A stretch of 51,501 nt of DNA from assembly GCA_030066215.1 (NCBI GenBank), contig JASJCA010000028.1, positions 1 through 51,501 of the forward strand, read 5' to 3'. The notes under the pieces are model-generated. The model was given only the letters and a program-made list of their open reading frames with translations, searched no databases and was not told the origin of the DNA. The translations under genes were made by a program, and so were the position numbers. Shown here in pieces: positions 49,829 to 51,501 of the stretch (its first letter is position 1; every line of letters starts with the position of its first letter). The stretch comes from Rhodobacter sp. (GTDB lineage Bacteria; Pseudomonadota; Alphaproteobacteria; Rhodobacterales; Rhodobacteraceae).

Positions 49829-50563
49829 ATGGCGCAGCCCTACCGTCTGACGGACCGGATCGGTCGCCGCGCGGCGCTGGGGTTGATCGTGCTGCAGGCC
49901 GACGAGACGATCGAGCAGGATTTTCGTCGGCTCTTCACCGCCTCAGACGTGGCGGTTTATGTCAGCCGGGTGCCGAGCGCGGCGGATGTGACGCCAGAAA
50001 CTCTGGCCGCGATGGAGGCGGCGTTGCCCGCGGCCGCGGCGTTGTTGCCGCCATCGCTGGAGTTCGACGCGGTCGGCTATGGCTGCACCACCGGCGCGAC
50101 GGTGATCGGGCCTGGGCGCGTCGAAAAGCTTGTCGCTGGAGCGTGCCGGGCGCGGGCGGTGAGCGATCCGTTGAGCGCCGTTCTGGCGGCGTTCCAGGCG
50201 CTTGGCGCGCGGCGGATTGGCCTGGTGTCGCCCTATATCGCGTCGGTCACCGCGCCGCTGCGCGCGGCGCTGGCGGCGGCGGGGTTGGAGGTGGTGGCCG
50301 AAATGTCCTTCGATGAACGCGAGGAAGCGCGGGTGGCGCGGATCGACCCGGAGTCGATCCGGGAGGCGGCGCTGCGGTTGGGGGACGGCGTGGAAGCGGT
50401 GTTCCTGAGTTGCACGAACCTGCGCACGCTGGACGTGATCGATGGAATCGAGGTGGCGTTGGACAGGCCGGTGGTCGGGTCGAACCAGGCCTTGGCCTGG
50501 CATATGGCGCACTTGGCCGGGATAACGGCGGACCGGCCGGTGGGGAGGTTGATGGCGATCTAG
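49829..50563 (+). CDS. EutA/maleate isomerase-like (Asp/Glu racemase superfamily) protein
   Basis: This 244-residue protein has the two catalytic-type cysteines of the family at Cys 86 (VGYGCTTGATVIGP) and Cys 195 (VFLSCTNLRTLDVID). It resembles maleate cis-trans isomerase, arylmalonate decarboxylase and EutA from ectoine clusters. It follows the M24 gene by three bases, and ends in a four-base tail-to-tail overlap with the aminotransferase. Substrate inference: a carboxylic acid or amino acid derivative passing through a chiral centre. Confidence 0.87.
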   Translation: MAQPYRLTDRIGRRAALGLIVLQADETIEQDFRRLFTASDVAVYVSRVPSAADVTPETLAAMEAALPAAAALLPPSLEFDAVGYGCTTGATVIGPGRVEKLVAGACRARAVSDPLSAVLAAFQALGARRIGLVSPYIASVTAPLRAALAAAGLEVVAEMSFDEREEARVARIDPESIREAALRLGDGVEAVFLSCTNLRTLDVIDGIEVALDRPVVGSNQALAWHMAHLAGITADRPVGRLMAI

Positions 50564-51501
50564 GCGGCGATGGCCGCGGCGGCGCTGGCGATGGCGGCGT
50601 CGGTCTGCGCAAGGTCGTCCTCGGTGAGCGCCAGGCAGGGGTAGAGCTTGGCGGGCGATTTCAGGATGCCGTGGGCGCGGAGGACCGTGTTGAATCGGGC
50701 GTTCTTATCGGCGTCGGCGGCAAGCCAGTCGCGGTAGTTGCGGACCTTGCGATCGGCGAAAACGACGTCGAAGAGCGTGGGGTCACCGACGATTTGATGC
50801 GCGATGCCGTGGGCGGCGAGGTGGGTCGTCAGCATCTTCTGGATGCGGCTGCCGAGGGCGCGCAGGCGGTCGTACTGGCCGTCGCGGCGCAGGATCTCCA
50901 TGGTTTTCAACCCGGCGGCGGCGGCGACCGGGTTGCCCGAGAGCGTTCCGAGCTGCATCAGCCAGCCCTCGGCGCCGACTTGCGCCTTGTCGAAATGCTT
51001 CATGATCCCGGCGGGCCCGGCGATGGCGGCGAGCGGAAAGCCGCCGCCGATGATCTTGCCGAGCGTGGCGATGTCGGGGGTGACGCCGTAGAGCTCTTGC
51101 GCGCCGCCATAGGCGAAGCGGAAGCCGGTGACGATTTCGTCGAAGACCAGCAGGATGCCATGTTTGGTGGCCTCGTCGCGGAGGGCTTGTAAGAAGCCCG
51201 GTTCGGGCGGGATCACGCGCTGCAGCGGCTCGACGATGATGGCGGCAATCTGGTCCCCATGCTCGGAGAGGATCGAGCGCACGTAGTCGATATCGTTGAA
51301 CGGCGCGATCAGCATGTCCCGGCGGACACTGTCGGGGATGCCGGCGCTGTCGGGCACCGCTTGCGGGAAGTTGACCAGGCGCGTGGGCGCCAGCGACATC
51401 TGCGCTTCGGCGCACATGCCGTGATAGCCGCCCTCGAATTTCACGATCTTCGGCCGGCCGGTATAGGCGCGGGCGAGGCGCATGGCGTACATGTCGGCCT
51501 C
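50560..51501 (-). CDS. Class III aminotransferase, GSA-type, 5'-truncated by the window edge
   Basis: The C-terminal 314 residues are visible; the N-terminus is outside. Visible landmarks: FEGGYHGMCAEAQMS, AAIIVEPLQRVIPPEPGFLQ, LVFDEIVTGFRFAYGGAQ (cofactor Asp) and the PLP lysine in DIATLGKIIGGGFPL. This is close to glutamate-1-semialdehyde 2,1-aminomutase relatives; the Thr-Leu-Gly-Lys signature and TLSGNPVAAAAG agree. Genuine HemL is possible, but the neighbouring EutA-like and lyase genes make an amino-acid catabolic transaminase as likely. It is convergent with the EutA-like gene. Confidence 0.85.
   Translation of the reverse strand, partial: EADMYAMRLARAYTGRPKIVKFEGGYHGMCAEAQMSLAPTRLVNFPQAVPDSAGIPDSVRRDMLIAPFNDIDYVRSILSEHGDQIAAIIVEPLQRVIPPEPGFLQALRDEATKHGILLVFDEIVTGFRFAYGGAQELYGVTPDIATLGKIIGGGFPLAAIAGPAGIMKHFDKAQVGAEGWLMQLGTLSGNPVAAAAGLKTMEILRRDGQYDRLRALGSRIQKMLTTHLAAHGIAHQIVGDPTLFDVVFADRKVRNYRDWLAADADKNARFNTVLRAHGILKSPAKLYPCLALTEDDLAQTDAAIASAAAAIAA

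Noticed and set aside
47592..50563. Calling the lyase-M24-EutA group an ectoine degradation operon
   Set aside because: The PLP enzyme is closer to diaminopropionate ammonia-lyase, and ornithine-cyclodeaminase-like, deacetylase, transporter and regulator genes of the eut type are not in view.
1..51501. tRNA, rRNA, riboswitch and insertion-sequence signals
   Set aside because: No cloverleaf-like arms with a GTTCGA loop, no rRNA blocks, no transposase motif and no terminal repeats were seen. A covariance search would be needed to exclude small RNAs.

Overview
The window is a GC-rich alphaproteobacterial chromosome segment, almost certainly from the Rhodobacteraceae (Roseobacter side). The grounds are a full-length GcrA cell-cycle regulator, a perfect CtrA-type box beside it, a DUF1523 protein, four DUF6455 proteins, a DUF6473 protein, and intergenic repeats of the kind seen in that family. 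No rRNA, tRNA, CRISPR array, insertion sequence or phage module was seen, so it reads as core chromosome with a few accessory insertions.

Layout. 1-9.3 kb: the end of hrpB, a secreted SH3 protein, gnd (6-phosphogluconate dehydrogenase), the arginine genes argD and argF with an AAC(6')-like acetyltransferase between them, and a stand-alone MetE-type catalytic domain. 9.4-13.1 kb: an EamA permease, an orphan ABC-2 permease, gcrA, and a double-GAF protein behind the CtrA box. 13.7-20.2 kb: an AsmA protein, a membrane protein with a perfect 50-residue tandem repeat, rimO, and an AT-richer DUF2971 gene. 20.3-25.5 kb: two paralogous lipoproteins, dgkA, four tandem DUF6455 genes, an M48 lipoprotein protease, a DCC-family protein and a divergent SHMT-like enzyme.

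25.6-33.8 kb is the most interesting part. It is a run of eleven minus-strand genes, mostly spaced by a few bases or overlapping at start/stop. They encode a coiled-coil protein, a small membrane protein, a 376-residue protein, an AAA+ ATPase with intact Walker motifs, three small membrane proteins, a fourth small membrane protein split by an in-frame TGA, a 449-residue protein, another small membrane protein and a DUF1523 protein. I recognise no published function for this set. It looks like an ATPase-driven, envelope-associated machine, which is inference.

33.9-51.5 kb is mainly metabolic: a Tat-exported metallo-beta-lactamase-fold protein divergent from an HxlR regulator; a secreted protein behind four TTCGAA-centred palindromes; a glycine amidinotransferase-like enzyme; a coupled SDR/cupin/unknown/P1-peptidase operon; a kynurenine-formamidase-like hydrolase; a succinate-semialdehyde-dehydrogenase-like enzyme with an altered cofactor-site residue; a CaCA exchanger; a DUF6473 protein; and a catabolic-looking cluster (PLP lyase, M24 peptidase, EutA-like protein, convergent class III aminotransferase) that runs off the right edge.

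The window also carries at least three families of short intergenic repeats, all listed with coordinates. Gene starts were chosen by eye from Shine-Dalgarno spacing, start/stop coupling and family length. Function calls rest on motifs recognised by reading, not on searches.
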